DNA of 64,000 bases from positions 868,001-932,000 of the forward strand of contig JANATG010000002.1 in assembly GCA_029449235.1 (NCBI GenBank), written 5' to 3'. This stretch comes from Linnemannia schmuckeri (taxonomy: Eukaryota > Mortierellomycota > Mortierellomycetes > Mortierellales > Mortierellaceae). The notes under the pieces are model-generated. The model did not search any database. It was not told the DNA's origin and worked only from the letters and a program-made list of their open reading frames with translations. Position 1 is the stretch's first letter; the number at the start of each line of letters is the position of its first letter. Shown one piece after another: positions 27,501 through 38,593 of the stretch. The position numbers and the translations under genes were made by a program.

Positions 27501-30500
27501 TGCTTTCTCAAAGTGGGTCGGAGCAGATGACGGTGACGATGATGCGCAACAGCAGGCGACATTCGAGTCCTTTGACCTTGGAGGCTGAACGCGCCTTGTC
27601 GGATGTTCTGAGTCGACGACAGAGTGTCTCGTCTCAGCAGAGTCAGTCCACCACCAGCTTGCAGTCACGGCAACAGCAGCAACCTCAGAAGCAGGGTTCG
27701 TCCAACAGAAATTCAATCCACATGATGCCTACATTCGACGAGAACCCCAAGCCCAAGAGTACTCCTTACCTTCCACAGAACCAGGATCAGGGTCCAACTC
27801 GAGCTCAGATTCAGACTCAGGCTCAAGCATCAGAAACTGACGCGTTGAGTATCCCACCTCGACTACCACGACCCACCTACAAGAAAATGTCATCGGAGAG
27901 CAATATCCACAGCAACATTGCTTCTTCTCGTCACAATGGTCCTTATGTGGCGACGACGAGTAAGGCGACTGCTGGAGTTCATACAGAAAACAGTAACAGG
28001 CATCGGGAGCCCGGATCCTTGGAGAGCCGCATCCCTATCGACCCTGCTCGTAAGCCAGTGATTGGCCCTCGCTTCGGCGACATGAAAAAGGCGTAAGTAT
28101 CTTATCATGTCAAGACGCTTTTTTTTTTTTTCTTCGTTAGCCATACTTGTGCATTAAACTTTCTTGCTGACCATAGTAATTTGGCCTGCGTGTATTTAGA
28201 TGGGAGATTCTCAACTTGGACGTCAAGCGATTGAATCAGTACTCCCACATGCGAGCCTATGCCAAAGGACAAAGTAAGACGCCTTTTCTTTTCTCGCTTT
28301 GTCGTACAAGAGAAGGCTCAGCCGAACATTTCATATAACACTTGTATATATTTCGTTTTTCTCATCGACCTACTAGCTGTTCAGAACAACAACTGGGCAT
28401 TGAGCCACCCAAATGCGCAACAGAGCACGACCTCTCCACGTGTGCTGCACATCTGCGAGAATGGCACTGATGTGCTTGTGATGGAGATGTTTGAGGGCCA
28501 CTTGCAGGTCGTTGCGGGTCTGCTCGAGAAGCTTATTGAGCGACTGGCCGACGAAAACGCTCAAGGTAAAAAAGAAGTGTTACTTCACAAGCGGCCATCA
28601 TGACAAACGTCGCAGTGAAGAGAAAATGATACTAATGACTTTGTTGACTGTTCGTAATATGTTCAAGTAGATGCGGAGTATGTGAGCTGCTTTTTGTTGT
28701 CGCATTCATTCTTTATCGATTCCGAGGACCTGCTGGATCGACTGATCGCCCGGTTTCATATCCAGCCTCGTCAAGGCGAAATTCTCTACTTTGAGAAATG
28801 GCAAACAGTCATTCAAGTCAAGTAAGAATTATGTTCTCCCTTTTCAAAATATTTACCATTTGTGAAAACCCTAATTCTGGATATTATCTAAAACTATGTA
28901 TATGTTGTGTCCGTGTAACTAGGATTCTGTGCGTGTTGATGAGATGGATTCAGATCCAGTACGAGGACTTTGAGCTGAACGCGAATCTGCTCAAGACGTT
29001 GAAAAAGTTCTTGGAGGTTGACATTCGGCAGGCTGGGTTTGTTATGGAAGCCGAATGTATCGAAAAGAACATCTCCATCAAGGTAACTACCTAACTTCTC
29101 TCATCTGTCAAAAAATCAGTGAATCTAGGTACCAAAATTTCTCACACTTTTGTTTGATCTCCTGTTCAAATAGAGCCTGGCGCCGATCAAGAATTGCAGT
29201 GTAATTATGGAGCAGGGCCGATTCTGTCTACAGAGATCAAGGACCAGGAAGATCTCCCTTTCACGCTCCCAGAACCCTCCTACTCCTCCCAGCCCACCAT
29301 CCACCGTCGCGTCCTCCAACCCGGGCCCTGTCCCACAATCCCCCGTCGAGCAAATGATCGAATATGGACCGACCCCGGAACTGGCAACCTCATCGCCCAT
29401 CTTGCAATTGAACGGACAGGATCTTGCGAGGTATTTGACCCTGGCGGATATGAAGGCGTTTAGAAGTATTACGGTGTTTGAACTCATGTCTGGGTGGTGG
29501 AAGAGACGGCAGGCGGCTGAGAATAAGCGGAGTGGTGGGGATGGAGAACTAGATGAAGATGAGCCGAAATCGCCTTCGGGACTGAGTGTTGTTGAGATTG
29601 ACGGTGCAGAGGATGGAGCTATTGAGGCCTTTACTCGTCGCGCCAACATGGTATGTGCTTTTGTTTGTTTGTTTGTCAACTCCTGCCTTCTTGGATTTCA
29701 AGCGTCTTATTGTTCGTTGCTAACAATGTCTGTTTGTCTACTATGTTAGCTAAGCTACTGGGTAGCACACGAGATCGTGAGCACAGCAGGATCCAAGACA
29801 CGTAAACAACTGATCAAAAAGTTTATCGAGGTGGCCAAGATCTGTCGCCAATTGAACAACTTGCACACGTCTATGTTCATCGTCTCGGCATTGACCTCCA
29901 AACCTGTTCGTCGACTCAGCTCGTCCTGGAAACTAGTTTCTTCGAGGGATATGGAGACGTTGAAGAACTTGGAGACGTTGATGGATCCCTCGGGGAATAT
30001 GCGGTGTTATCGCCAGGCGGTTGCGGAAGCTGAAGCTCCTACCATTCCCTTCTTGCGTAAGTTCCCTGTCTTTAACGGTTTCTTTTTCGGTTTCTTTGTC
30101 TTTTATCTGTACTTCGGCATTTATGTTTGTTAGCAAAGCAAACTAACGCAATGTGTTTTGTGGTTCCCTTTATAGCCATTCTGCTGAAAGATATCACGTT
30201 CATTCTGGACGGCAACCCGACGATGATCGCATCCAAGGCCAACCTCTCACCCCAGGCACAATCAGGACCACCAACACCGTCCACAGCCTCGGCTCCAATC
30301 TCAACCCCTGGCTTTACCACTCCTACTTCCACCTCCGCCACTCACTCTACCGAAACGACCACATCTCCAAAAGACAAGAATACGGGAGGTGCACCATTGG
30401 TCAATTTCGACAAATTCCGCCGACTGACACAATACGTCGAGAACGCGGTCGATATGGCAAAATCCGTCGACTATTCGTTTGAACACCAGCTTCTTCGACA

Positions 30501-30984
30501 GGCACGCGTCTTCCGCCCTTCTTCGCCTTCCTTCTATGGCGAGATCGAGTCTGTTCATGGGAACGGTGGATCGTCGTCCCTCCTAGGCGGAAAATCCAGC
30601 AGTACACATGGGTTACTTAATGGTTCAACTCATGGAGGAGGGCCGGCGCCAGACGGGTCAAGGGGAGCACTGGACCATATCTCAGAAATGGTCGAGCGCC
30701 GCCTTGTCAAGGCCTCGGGACTGTATGGAGTCCATCAACGCGTGATCCAGGTCGAGTTTGTCAACCGTGCTCCAGGAGCGAAATCCAATGGCGGCGCATC
30801 CAGTCTTTGGAAATCCTCTGGAGGAGGAGATGGTGGGGGGTCGATTGGTGCAAGTATCCCCGGGTCGATTGTTGGTAGTGGTGTTGGGAGTGGCTTGAGT
30901 TCGGATATGGTGATCCGTGCTGTGCAGGGAGAGGAGGAGTATTTGATGGGACTTAGTCGGATGTGCGAGCCTGCGCGATGGTAA
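21559..30984 (+). CDS. Large Ras guanine-nucleotide exchange factor (RasGEF_N plus Cdc25-type RasGEF domain)
   Basis: Predicted activator of a Ras-family GTPase, acting by GDP release. Exons: 21559-23808, 24441-25490, 25582-26592, 26687-28092, 28200-28273, 28377-28565, 28671-28821, 28923-29082, 29174-29650, 29750-30056, 30176-30984. All phases match and give 2627 aa. Residues 1 to about 900 are Ser/Pro/Thr/Gln-rich and largely disordered. About 925-1180 is helical and charged (NKILISKLLSL, ERYQIIVGRVW). Another Ser-rich region follows. RasGEF_N begins near residue 1906 (WEILNLDVKRLNQYSH) and includes EGHLQVVAGLLEKLIERL and LRWIQIQYEDF-like helices. The catalytic domain starts near QDLARYLTLADMKAF, with SYWVAHEIV, LNNLHTSMFIVSAL, PILLKDITFILDGNPTMI and FDKFRRLTQYV. 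A Ser/Thr/Pro insertion of about 55 residues separates the last two blocks. An upstream in-frame ATG at 21349 exists, but its extension is Lys-rich leader-like sequence. It is unusually large compared with yeast Cdc25-type proteins. Confidence 0.88.
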
Positions 30985-31524
30985 AGGCCGGAAAATGACT
31001 CACGACTTTTGGATACTCAATGACGACGACGACGAGGAGGAGGTAGAGAAGTTGACTTGATCAGCCTTTCGAAAAAGAAAAGAATAAAAAAAAAATTGAA
31101 AGATAACCACGCAAAAGGTCTTGAGAAGTATAAATTATCATAATCGACAGATCGCACCCTCTGACAAGAAAAGAAATCGCATGATGCTCGATTGTAATCT
31201 CGTCCTGTTCCCATTTTTTTTTCAAGCGCCCACCTGTCCTCCCCCCGATCTGTTCAAATTTTCCAAGTGGCTCACGAACAAAAAAAAAAAAGCATGCCCT
31301 CAAGATCCCAGAGTGCCTGTTGCTGTTATCTGCTGTTGTTTATTAAATCATGCGCCGCGCCTTGTTGTATCTATTATGTCAGTGTGCTGTTTTGTTGCCT
31401 GCATTGTCGGACTCTGTAAAGTCGAGGAAATTATCCAATGCCACCGCCGCCGCCGTCGTCGCCGTCGTCGCCGTCTGCTTTGTTAGAGTCGACAAGGTAA
31501 TCAATCGTTTTGTCCCGATCCGCA
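30985..31524. other. Convergent spacer between RasGEF and riboflavin kinase
   Basis: Convergent 3' ends. A plus-strand AATAAA at 31083-31088 lies about 100 bases after the RasGEF stop. A GCC/GTC trinucleotide run (about 31442-31475) is also present. No gene is seen. Confidence 0.5.
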
Positions 31525-32710
31525 TTACAACTGCAAGAAGAGAGGGTCCTCCTTGAAGGCGGCGTAGTCAGGACGCTCCAATGATCTGTGCGCGACCTCA
31601 ATGTCGATGTTGATATCCTCGATCAATGCCTCTATTAGATTCGATAAAGAAAAAAAAAGTAGAATAGAAATAACGTGGGAAGAAGAGATTAGCAACGGGA
31701 CGATAGAGATTACAAACTAAACCCACATGTGAAGAAATACGCAATATATCATTTTGTATCATTCGCACTCCTCCTCCTCCTCCTCCTCCTCCTCCTCCTC
31801 CTCTTGCCTGCGCAATGCAAAGCAACTAAGGCGACTCTCAATGACGACCGACGGCGTTAAAAAGATAACCAACAACAACGTCAGTTGAGTCCTCACTTCT
31901 TTACTGCTGCCCCCCTCATAACAACAACAGAAAAAAAGCGACTTACCAAGGGTGGTATAATCAAGCTCAGGCCGGATATACCCCAACACAACAACCCTCA
32001 ACTCATCTCCATAAAAGTCCCGATGGAAGTTATGCATGATATGGACCTCTGCTGATTTCTTCTCGTTCTTGTAGAATGGGTTCCAGCCGAGAGACATCAC
32101 CATTGGGTAGACGGTTGCCGGGCAAGAAGTCGCTAATGATGAGCTTGAGGAAGACGCCGAGCGGGCGACATCATTGTTGGCTGTGAGCGATCCTGCTGTG
32201 GTGGAGGAGGGGGTATCATGAGTGGTGGTGGTGGAGAGGTGGGATTCGGGCGCTGTCCGGACGACGACTTGTGCCCAGCCGTAATAGATCCCTGTGACCA
32301 TCTTGTCTTCCTGTGCCGCGATCGCCTCCTCCGGCAAGTTAGCTATCATACACACACATGTTCATAAAAGAGAGATAAAAGGCGAAACATGATCAGTATT
32401 TTTTCTGTCCGGGAAAAAGCAGCAAATCGTAAACAAGGTCTCGATACAAACAATGAGAAAGAAAAAAAAAAAAAAAAAAAAAAAAAGCGAAGCAAAGCGT
32501 ACCAGTGGGAATACCAAGGTCCTTGCTTCCACGCCCAAAGCCCTTGATGACAGTGCCGTTCATCTTGATGGGGTAAGGCGACTCAGGAGTGGGGCCGCCT
32601 GCAATCTTTGCCCGGGTGGATGCAGACGTTGTGGTAATGATGGGTGCTGCTGGTGGGACTTCTGAAGCAGCAGAAGGAGCGCAGTTGTTGAGGTCGTGTG
32701 ATGTAGTCAT
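31525..32710 (-). CDS. FMN1: Riboflavin kinase (ATP:riboflavin 5'-phosphotransferase)
   Basis: Makes FMN from riboflavin and ATP, the first step from vitamin B2 to flavin cofactors. Exons on the minus strand: 32710-32503, 32342-31947, 31631-31525. Phases match and give 236 aa. After a low-complexity N-terminus, the kinase signature is [15 protein letters not shown] followed by IPTANLP, with the Thr69/Ala70 junction formed exactly by splicing. Then come GIYYGWA (87-93), [20 protein letters not shown] with the candidate catalytic Glu168, the [19 protein letters not shown] block, and a terminal helix ([15 protein letters not shown]). A Ser/Thr-rich insert (about residues 98-146) interrupts the barrel between GIYYGWA and YPMVMS, making the protein longer than usual. 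Intron 1 carries a 25-base A run on the plus strand (T in the sense strand) next to the donor. Confidence 0.93.
31763..31803. repeat. (CTC)n trinucleotide repeat in riboflavin kinase intron 2
   Basis: About 13 near-perfect copies of tcc/ctc lie inside the 315-bp intron. Confidence 0.8.
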
Positions 32711-33295
32711 TCTGTCCTGTATAGTGTTTGTTTGTGAGGTGAGTGGGGAGTGTTGTCGGCTGTGTTGATGGAGAAAAAAAAAGGAAAGAAAAAGAGGAAA
32801 AAGAGAAAGGAAGGGAGGACGTGTGGTTTTTTTAAGTGAAGAGGGTGTGGGTAGTGTGATGACAAAACGAAAAGTAAAAAAAAAAAAAAAAAAAGTAAGA
32901 AAGCGCCGTCAAAAGAGAGTTTTTTTCTATCAGTTTCTCCTGAGTGAATGCCTAAAGAAGGCAACGATATGATTGATGAGTAACGGGCGGACGGACGGGT
33001 CAATTGAATTTTCGATCCGTTCAAAAAGCCACCTTTTCCCTCGATCACATTTGTCTTACTTTTTTTGACTCAATTTCGCACGACCGCAGAACGCAAACTG
33101 ACAAAAAAAGATAACGCACTCCTGCTGAATCGCAACATTAGCATTTTCTTTTCGCTATTCCCATTTTTTTATTTTTTTCTTTTTCTTCTCATACACCTAC
33201 CAAAAGTGAACTCGTCACCAAAGAATCATAAAAAAGAATAAGAATGCGAAAACACCGTAGACAATCTCGATATTGCCTATGCTCAAATCTACGAA
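32711..33295. other. Spacer between riboflavin kinase and cystathionine gamma-synthase
   Basis: Promoter of the riboflavin kinase gene and 3' flank of the upstream minus-strand gene. It contains an A run at about 32876-32894 and a TGACTCA heptamer at 33066-33072, 356 bp upstream of the kinase start. No gene is seen. Confidence 0.5.
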
Positions 33296-35859
33296 TTAAG
33301 CAGGGATGGCATCAAGGGCTTCCTGGAACCCTTTCATCAAAACATCGCGATCCTCAAGTCCCACAGCAACACGGATCAGGTTACGATCAATCCCGAACTG
33401 AGCCGCCCAATCAAGTTCATAGTAATGCGCCAGGATCGTATAGGGGCACGCCAATGTAAAGTTGGTTCCCAGCGAGGGGCCTTTGTAGAAGGGGAGGGCA
33501 TCAAAAAACCTGACCGCGCCTTCATCGGCCTTGAACACAACCGAGAACAGTCCTCCGAACCCAGCACCTTCAACCTTGTGTGTCAGGTAGTTGGCCGTCG
33601 TCACATACTTGGGGTAGTACACCTCCTTGACTATTTGGCATAAGACAAGATATTGATCGTGATTAGCAATCAAGTACAAAAAACATGTTTTTACTTCAAA
33701 GCGGATCAGGCATGTGGAGAAACGAGATGTTACCTTTAGGATGGGTACGCAAGTAGTCACAAAGAGCCTCGGTGTTCTCGTCAATGCGTGCAATACGGGT
33801 CTGGAAGGTGCGAGAGTTGCGCTCCATGAAAATGGCGTCCTCGACCCACATCAAATCCTCGTACTCGCGGCTCATCGCATCTTTCAATCCCTTGTAGAAC
33901 TGTCTCTGAGGGTTCAACACCAAACTATTGTGAAGTGAAGAGAACATATGCGATTAATTACCATGGTCATACATTCCCATACATAATCAAACGCAATAAA
34001 CAATAAACTCATAAGTGAACAGATTTTAAGCGTACCTGCCGCCCATGACATTGCTGTCACCGCTGAAGATCTTCGAGAGGGACGAGACGACGATATCGGC
34101 ATACTCCAGGATACGGACATTGACAAAGTTACCCAGTGTCTCATCGACAATAATCATGAACCCATACTTGTCCGCCAACTGACCCAAGCGGACCAAATTC
34201 GACGACTTGAGCAAAGGGTTCGAGGGGAATTCACAAAAGACTGCCAAGATTTTGTCCTCCTCCGCAACACCCTCGCCCAGAGTCTTTTCGAGGACCTCCT
34301 TCTCCAACGCATCAATGTCGGAATCCTCCCCGTTACCATAAAAGTAACAGCCTGGTCCAAACTTCTGGAGGACCTTCAATGAATCCGTGTAAGGAAATCC
34401 AAAACAGATCGACTTGCGGGTTGGGAACAGAGTCAAGGCGATACGGTGAGCGTTGTAGATCGCAGACATGCCCGTGGGGTAAAGGTACACGTCGTCCTCG
34501 GTCACATAGTCACCAGTTCCGGTCCAGCCCGATCCAGCATGGTGAGCCACTTGGGTCGCAATACGACGGCGAAGAGCCACCTTGGCTTTGGGTGCAAACG
34601 ACAGGTCCAGGTTACGTCCGTAGCGCTCCTCGACATAGACCTCGTAGTCACGGCTGTCGATTCCGTCAGCTTCCTCCTCTACAGGTCGGTCCTCGTCATC
34701 CACATCCTCACCGGCCTTCTTCTCGTCTTGCAACTGAATCGATGCAACGCTGTTGGTGAGATCTCCCGAGGGCAGAGTAGGTGATCCGTTCGATGACGAC
34801 GTCGAAGCAGGCTTGACAGTACCAGCAGCGTAGTGACGATTACCGCGGGGCATACGGATCGCATTCCTGGAAGCGGCCAAAATAGCAGCCGTAGCGGCCT
34901 CCTGCTTTTCCTCCTCAGCCTTGTTGAGGTTCAACCAACGAAGACAGTAAGCAGCCTGACGGGAGGTGACAATATCTCCAGCATGCTGCCAGAACTGCTT
35001 GGCGATCGAAAAGGCCTCCTTGGGAAAGAAGGTCGCAAAGACCTTGATTTGCTTGAGTCCGCCGGGCTTCAACTCGGACGAAGGTGCCTGGATCGTAAAC
35101 TCGACAATCCTGACACCAGCAGCAGTTGCAGTGACTCCCCCTGTGTGGGGGGTGGGAGTCGAGTCATCGGTCGAGATGGTCGGAACATAGTAACGTTCGA
35201 CGAAGTGACGACAGCGCTCGGCGACACGTCGAGATGGCCACAGGAAGCAGTTCTCGGTGGGTTTGCCATACTTTTTCTCACAGATGGAGATCAGCTAAAG
35301 GCAAAAGGGCCGTTGGGGAGAAGGGGGAGAAGGGAGAGAAGAAAAGGGTGAGAAAATTGTGGTGGTACAAATCATGGCAGGAACGAATAATTCCCATCAA
35401 AAAAATATCAAAGCCATCGTCGACAATCAATTCGTCAAGAGCAGAAAATGTCGCCACCAATACACCATCCATCCTCACTCTAAGCTCCGATCCGAGCTGA
35501 AGAAGGAACAGATCAGCTCTTTTGGTACACTCCATTTTCAAATGTCGAAATGACAAACAATGGCCTTGTAACAAACCCACTCCAGCCCACTCTACTCCAA
35601 CAACAATCAAGCAACCAACACCGTAAAAAAAAAAAAAAAAAAAAAATACCTCCTTGACTTTCAAGCTGACAAAGAAGCGGGGGTATCCCGAGACCATGGC
35701 GTTGACGACACGGGGGGCACCTTCTTCATAATCGACATTATCGCGGAAGGTGGGCAACGAAACCGAGATAGCGTGGGGCACATTGGGGACGGCGGATCCG
35801 AGAGGCGCCTGTTCGGGGCGGACACCTGCAGTTGGGGTGATATGACTAGTGGAGGTCAT
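33296..35859 (-). CDS. STR2: Cystathionine gamma-synthase, fungal Str2/MET-7 type
   Basis: PLP enzyme that joins cysteine to an activated homoserine to give cystathionine, linking cysteine to methionine synthesis. Exons on the minus strand: 35859-35650, 35294-34036, 33924-33734, 33630-33296. Phases match and give 664 aa, close to the length of the fungal Str2 family. Fungal-type features are the long N-terminal half (PTFRDNVDYEEG, VSGYPRFF, WPSRRVAERCRHFV) and the Cys/Met-metabolism PLP fold in the second half: YPTGMSAIYNAHRIAL, CEFPSNPLLK, DETLGNFVNV, then SSLSKIFSGDSNVMGG with the Schiff-base Lys at 478. The C-terminal domain ends GIDRNLIRVAVGLED. An acidic Ser-rich linker (about residues 230-270, VDDEDRPVEEEADG) is an insertion. 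Intron 1 has a T tract on the sense strand just after the donor. A TGACTCA site lies 489 bp upstream. Confidence 0.93.
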
Positions 35860-36700
35860 CTTTTGATTAACTTTTTTTGGGGGGAAGGGAGCTGTGGTTG
35901 GGGATAAAGTGGGTGGTGTTTGTGTTTAGGTTGTCAAGCGGTTGAACATGACTTGTGAGAGTTGTTGGTATTAGTGGTATAGAAGTAGTTGCGGTTGCAG
36001 TTGCTGTTGCGGTTGCTGTTGTTGTTGTGAACAAAAGTGCTCAGTGCTGTTGTGGTAGGACTACAGTTGTGTTTAGTTGATAAAGTTGGTTGTACGTCTA
36101 GGTGGTATGTATGCAGTTCCTGCAAGGACGAAAAGTAATTGCGAGTTGGAGAGCAATGGAAAAGTCGATGAAGGAAAATGATGGAAGAAAGAGAGAAGAG
36201 GATGAAAGAAGTGTGTTACTGTGGAGATGAGGAAGGAGAAGAAATACCAACGGATGACAGGGCGAATTGTTCACACCGTTCATATTCCACTGACCCACCG
36301 AACGAAAACGAGTCAGTATCGATTCACTACGAACACATTCAACCAATTGACTCACTTGAACCTCCAAATCGCGTGATTGGCTGCTGATTGTCCAGCATCG
36401 AAGCAAGAGTGACTGGCTTTTACAGAAAAAAAAAGAAGCGCGTACACGTTGAAATATCCTTTAGAGTAGGTTACTAGAAAAAAAATGTTCGCCGTCATAA
36501 AGAAAGAATTGTTAGCAAAAGTCGAACAGTTTGGAAGGGCGAATACAACAGAAATAGCACTACTATACTCTTTGAAGGCGACTTGCGAGGTTTTTTTACT
36601 CAGATAAAATCATTGCAAATGTAACGCTGTAGTGAAAGGTCTTTATGCTGAGTCTGAGTTAAACTTGATCAGCCTTTTCAACCTGATTATATCGTCTCTG
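35860..36700. other. Promoter region of STR2
   Basis: Divergent spacer with a repetitive GTT/GCT stretch near 35960-36060, which is probably 5' UTR. No coding exon is recognised. Confidence 0.45.
36348..36354. promoter_or_regulatory. TGACTCA, candidate Gcn4/Cpc1-type site upstream of STR2
   Basis: A perfect TGACTCA heptamer 489 bp upstream of the cystathionine gamma-synthase start. Gcn4/Cpc1-class bZIP factors bind this sequence at amino acid biosynthesis genes in other fungi. A chance occurrence is possible. Confidence 0.3.
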
Positions 36701-36724
36701 TCCCTGTGACACCCTCACCCAAAA

Positions 36725-38410
36725 AGCTGTCCATGTTTGAGAGACCTATATACACCATTACGTCCTCAACGCCAGCTGCAAGTCCCTCTTGACTCAAGTG
36801 ACTGGCCTAGGGCTTGGACCTTGAGGAACTCCAAGAGAATAGGAGTGCCCGAAACTTCAAAGGAGCGTCGAATGTTTCCCCAAGGACGATGGTTTGATGG
36901 TAATCCCGTCCACTTTCAGTAATCAAGCTCGATCATCGCTGAAAATCTCTTTTTACTCGTGGATGTTGTATGGCGCGAGGCGGCTGTAGAGCTTGATCGC
37001 AAGAGAGCCGGCGTACCGCTTGTCATTGAAAAACCAGACTCCGTCCTCACATGTGCCAGATTTGGCAACAAGCATCTTGTTCGGAGGTCATTTGGTCAGG
37101 AAGTCGAAATCGGCAACATATCCAAATCCATTGGCTGTGTTAATCTCGTTGCTTTGAAGTAGGGGACCGTCGCATCATTTAGGCAAGGTGATGCCTTGGA
37201 GGAAGGGAAGATCCTTGAGACGGAAACCGTTGGAGCGTTGCAGTGACCGGTGGATAAGAGGTTTTAGTGCATCCCCTTTTGATAATGAGGCCAAGCTAAA
37301 GTTGGTGACAATCTGGTAGATTTGATCATGTACTTTAAGAACGCGGGATCCTTGCCCGAATCCTTTAGCTCCTCTTCCACCGCCTCAACCATCATTAGTT
37401 CGTCCATGATCAAAAGAACGCCGTCTAGATGTTATTATAGTCTGCACAAAGCCTTGTCCACCAAGTCGGACTGTTTCTCGCTCGAGAACGAAATTTTAGT
37501 ATCCATGACATGATAAGAAAAAATCATCTTAGTCGAACAGTTCACATTCCGGTATCAACATAACCGGGCGTGGCGACAACGAGAGAAGTGCACTGTTCCA
37601 CTCAGTCCAGGAGCGACACTTGCTCAATTTGAGGTATTGGGTCTTTTTCTTCACAAAAGCTGGGGCGTTTGTGAATGCTTATGGTAGAAGAGCAACACGA
37701 TAACAGTAGCATGATAGCAGCAGCATAGTGACATCAGTAGGATAACAGTAGCGGAAGAGCAGCAGGTAGAACAGTGACACGAGCAGCCTCCATTCCCTGC
37801 TTAGTACTCGCTGACGGCTCCGGAGAATAAGGAAACAGAAAAAATCGGATAGTCGTAATAAGCAGCAAGAGATGTAACTTGCCGACGGCTGGCACCATGT
37901 GCCGTCGATCCGAATAAAGAAAACAAAATCAGGGCGCGACGGCTTGGATTTGGAGAAGGAAACTGGGGCGACAGGTTTGTTGGTCCGAGCTGACGGGGCG
38001 GTTGACATGCAGGTCCATGAACCCCTTCATCGACATATTCTCTTGAAAGAATTATGCCCTGCTCGAGTCCAGGATCCCTCTAGCCAATAATCTCCACCTT
38101 ACCGACGAGAGCCTCACACATATCGGAAATTGGGAGACGATGTGGCCCACTCTGATAAAGGTCGCGCGTTGATGAAGTGCTCAAACATAGATCCTTGGTC
38201 CTAAGCCGAAGGCTATGACTGTATATGCCACCGGGTTTCCTTCATGGAGTATGTATCGATGACGAAGAAGGAATTCTCCACAGCCCTTGTAATGAACGCC
38301 TCGTCCAACACAGTGACCGCATGGCTTTGAATGCCCTTGATCCGACCAAATGAGTGATCCACCGACTGAGGCACTGCTTGACTGAGCACAAGCTTATCTT
38401 CTCCAAACAC
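36725..38410 (-). pseudogene. Decayed Crinkler-family-like gene, copy 2
   Basis: Minus-strand fragments in changing frames. The first open piece (38410-38213) has LVLSQAVPQSV and SFGRIKGIQSHA. It aligns by eye with LVLEEAMPELV and AFGRIKVIDGDA of the neighbouring copy at 38594-40163. Further down, SMKGFMDLHVN (near 38030) and RPDFVFFIRI (near 37920) match EDFMDAHVN and GPDIVFYIR of that copy. Nearer 36725-37200 there are pieces such as LQGITLP, VWFFNDKRYAGSLAIK and EDVMVYIGLSNMD, which I recall from repeat-rich effector-like families of Mortierella and Glomus relatives. Each block is broken by stops or frame changes. The N-terminal Crinkler domain is not visible here. It is not functional as read. 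Confidence 0.6.
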
Positions 38411-38593
38411 ACAGCGCTTGTAAGAAAGAGACTACACCGCAGTTTTATACTACTCCATCTTTCTGTAAATTTTCAGCAAGGCACCTAAAAACGCAATCCA
38501 AAGAGCAATTTATTCAGGTTTGTACAGAAATGAGGGACGCTTGGTGTTCGGCGGCATATCGAGTCAGTGGTGATAGAGTCTACAGCCTTGTCT

